Source: an uncultured Christensenella sp.
GTDB lineage: Bacteria; Bacillota; Clostridia; Christensenellales; Borkfalkiaceae
NCBI GenBank assembly: GCA_910579585.1
Contig: CAJTVA010000065.1
Span: 1-6,255, forward strand
DNA: 6,255 bases
Direction of reading: 5' to 3'
Every line of letters begins with the position of its first letter. Positions within the stretch are counted from its first letter, which is position 1. Both the position numbers and the translations under genes were made by a program. The notes beneath the pieces were generated by a model, which was not told where the DNA came from, ran no database searches, and saw nothing but the letters and a program-made list of their open reading frames with translations. Shown here piece by piece: positions 5,900 to 6,255 of this stretch.

Positions 5900-6249
5900 C
5901 CAGATACGAAAACGAGGTTATGTCTGCGGTGTACAGCCTTTGCGACGGCACCGAGGGCTGCCTTGTATCCCCTATCGATATTCTGTCCGTTCTGCCCGCC
6001 AAGCACAAGATTGACCCCGACAGGTTAGACGATATTTTAAACGCTTTGAAGTGCGACGGGTACTTCGACTTGATACCCTCCGAAAGAAGGGGCGAAAAAA
6101 TGTACGTTATCAACCTGAAAGAAAGCGGGTTTGCATACAAGCGCAACGCAAAACAGAAACAGCGCGATATAACCTACAAAATTTTTCTTGCGTTTGTCGG
6201 CGCGTTTGCAACCTTTATATTCGGTCTTATATTGAAAGCTATATTTTGA
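5893..6249 (+). CDS. Second tail-anchored winged-helix-like protein, paralogue of its neighbour
   Basis: This 118-residue protein of unknown function repeats the design of the gene before it. A winged-helix-like domain spans about 1-76 (helix ENEVMSAVYSLC, helix LDDILNALKCDGYFDL, hairpin KMYVINL). A short, very basic linker (YKRNAKQKQRD) and one C-terminal membrane helix (about 95-118) follow. Against its neighbour I count 13 identities in 59 ungapped positions, clustered in the L-x3-L-x2-L-x2-DG-x2-DL block. The ATG overlaps the upstream stop by 7 nt (ATGCTGA), which implies translational coupling; there is no clear ribosome binding site. An internal ATG at 5920 would remove the first helix and has GAGG only 2 nt away, so I rejected it. 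The long acidic Pro/Glu linker of the first protein is replaced here by a short basic one. The stop lies 6 bases before the window ends. Confidence 0.78.
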   Translation: MLTRYENEVMSAVYSLCDGTEGCLVSPIDILSVLPAKHKIDPDRLDDILNALKCDGYFDLIPSERRGEKMYVINLKESGFAYKRNAKQKQRDITYKIFLAFVGAFATFIFGLILKAIF

Positions 6250-6255
6250 AAAAAG

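Noticed and set aside
5470..6006. 178-codon open frame on the minus strand across the two winged-helix-like genes
   Set aside because: The plus-strand genes share conserved paralogous sequence and overlapping start/stop junctions; the antisense frame shows no coherent domain.
1..6255. CRISPR array, transposon ends, tRNA or rRNA genes
   Set aside because: No repeated spacer pattern, transposase motif, terminal inverted repeats or recognisable RNA gene sequence was seen.

Overview
This window looks like a chromosomal segment of a Bacillota (probably Clostridia-like, perhaps uncultured) bacterium. The evidence is the tig-clpP-clpX gene order, a bacterial RqcH/FbpA-type NFACT protein, strong AGGAG-type ribosome binding sites, TTG start use and a roughly balanced base composition. 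I see no mobile element, CRISPR array, tRNA or rRNA. Genus-level placement is not possible from this sequence alone.

Layout. The left half (32-3376) is on the minus strand and reads, in transcription order, tig (trigger factor), clpP (protease subunit) and clpX (unfoldase). The genes are closely spaced (21 bp, then about 50 bp) and a weak hairpin lies at the end of clpX. A 151-bp intergenic region (3377-3527) holds two back-to-back promoters: an extended -10 promoter facing tig, and an exact-consensus TTGACA-17-TATAAT promoter facing right. A small inverted repeat lies between them. The right half (3528-6249) is on the plus strand: an rqcH-like NFACT gene, overlapped by a small three-helix membrane protein gene, then two tandem genes for small proteins that each have an N-terminal winged-helix-like domain and one C-terminal membrane helix. 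These last two are diverged paralogues.

How the genes may work together. Trigger factor receives nascent chains at the ribosome exit. RqcH, in characterised Bacillota, adds C-terminal alanine tails to chains stuck on split 50S subunits, and ClpXP is one protease that degrades such tagged chains. The two divergent transcription units therefore place a tagging enzyme, the protease that can remove its products and a nascent-chain chaperone around one shared control region. The three small membrane proteins downstream of rqcH are unrecognised and are the most novel part of the window. Their operon position suggests, but does not prove, a link with RqcH.

Points of note are the Lys/Ala/Pro-rich tail on trigger factor, an Asp-to-Glu change at the expected tRNA-contact pair of RqcH, the TTG start of clpX, 7-base C and G runs inside rqcH, and the tail-anchored winged-helix-like pair.
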